Assembly: GCA_024645065.1 (NCBI GenBank)
Contig: JAHEGP010000200.1
Coordinates: forward strand, 1 to 5,824
Length of the DNA: 5,824 nt
Source of the DNA: Cellvibrionales bacterium
GTDB taxonomy: Bacteria > Pseudomonadota > Gammaproteobacteria > Pseudomonadales > JAHEGP01
Direction of reading: 5' to 3'
The number at the start of each line of letters is the position of its first letter. Position 1 is the stretch's first letter. The notes below the pieces were generated by a model, which saw only the letters and a list, made by a program, of their open reading frames with translations, was not told the origin of the DNA and made no database searches. The position numbers were made by a program, and so were the translations under genes. Below are positions 5,639 through 5,824 of the stretch, in pieces.

Positions 5639-5655
5639 CGATGGAGCGACCATCG
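5639..5655 (+). terminator. weak hairpin just after the mutarotase stop
   Basis: CGATGG and CCATCG form a perfect 6-bp stem with a 5-nt loop, 7 nt past the stop, followed by TTTA. It is a possible weak intrinsic terminator ahead of the stronger one at 5733-5767. Confidence 0.3.
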
Positions 5656-5732
5656 TTTATCCGCCGCGGTTTACCGTCATTGACCATCGCCGGCTACTCA
5701 CCAGCACCTCCATGAGCACGAGAGCAACCCAT

Positions 5733-5767
5733 AAAAAAACCGGCCCTTTTGCCAGGTGCCGGCTTTT
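5733..5767. terminator. strong bidirectional rho-independent terminator
   Basis: CCGGCCCT at 5740-5747 pairs with AGG-T-GCCGG at 5754-5762 (one bulged T, 6-nt loop). It is preceded by seven A (5733-5739) and followed by CTTTT (5763-5767). On the minus strand the hairpin is followed by seven T, so it should stop transcription from both sides: the mutarotase on the left and a minus-strand gene entering from the right. Confidence 0.75.
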
Positions 5768-5783
5768 CAGTCGCAGGAGCCGT

Positions 5784-5824
5784 TTACAGTGCACCCTGCG
5801 GGATTACTGCTACAACCAGATTTT
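5784..5824 (-). CDS. C-terminal end of a gene entering from the right (tentative)
   Basis: On the minus strand one frame reads NLVVAVIPQGAL and then a TAA at 5786-5784, 16 nt before the terminator hairpin region that carries a seven-T tail on this strand. The placement and the protein-like C-terminus suggest a real gene end. A second frame also stays open to the edge, ending SNPAGCTVNGSCD with TGA at 5769-5767, which would overlap the terminator tail. Only 12-18 codons are visible, so no product can be named. Confidence 0.3.
   Translation of the reverse strand, partial: NLVVAVIPQGAL

Noticed and set aside
5641..5715. Plus-strand 24-codon frame after the mutarotase
   Set aside because: It starts inside a hairpin, is very short and has no convincing ribosome site.

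Overview
The window looks like ordinary chromosomal DNA of a gammaproteobacterium, possibly a marine one. This rests only on the mix of families: an ETF-beta-type protein methyltransferase, a DUF2244 membrane protein, a YeaD-type mutarotase and a single-domain hemerythrin. There is no rRNA or other phylogenetic marker, and no insertion sequence, phage, CRISPR or tRNA signal. Seven complete genes are seen, plus weak signs of a gene running off each edge. They are mostly single transcription units in alternating directions rather than one operon.

Left third: a class I SAM methyltransferase (91-741, minus, TTG start) is divergent from a small protein at 814-1224. I recognise that protein as a stand-alone bacterial CULT domain, the ligand-binding domain of human cereblon. 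It keeps the four zinc cysteines and the three-tryptophan cage at cereblon spacing. Its near-consensus promoter starts inside the methyltransferase start codon. A shikimate-kinase-like P-loop kinase (1237-1773, minus) converges on it with only 12 bp between the stop codons.

Middle: an AT-rich gap with a 10-bp inverted repeat precedes a small all-helical protein of unknown function (2018-2263). A hemerythrin (2470-3015, minus) and a DUF2244 membrane protein (3098-3604, plus) are divergent. Their 82-bp gap appears to hold two promoters sharing one -10 region.

Right third: a classical NADP-type short-chain dehydrogenase (3703-4506, minus) is divergent from a glucose-6-phosphate 1-epimerase-like mutarotase (about 4723-5631, plus, non-ATG start). 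A strong bidirectional terminator at 5733-5767 closes the mutarotase unit and probably also a gene entering from the right on the minus strand.

The genes do not form an obvious pathway. The item most worth a second look is the bacterial cereblon-like CULT protein, whose cellular role in bacteria is, to my knowledge, not established. All promoter and terminator calls are by eye.
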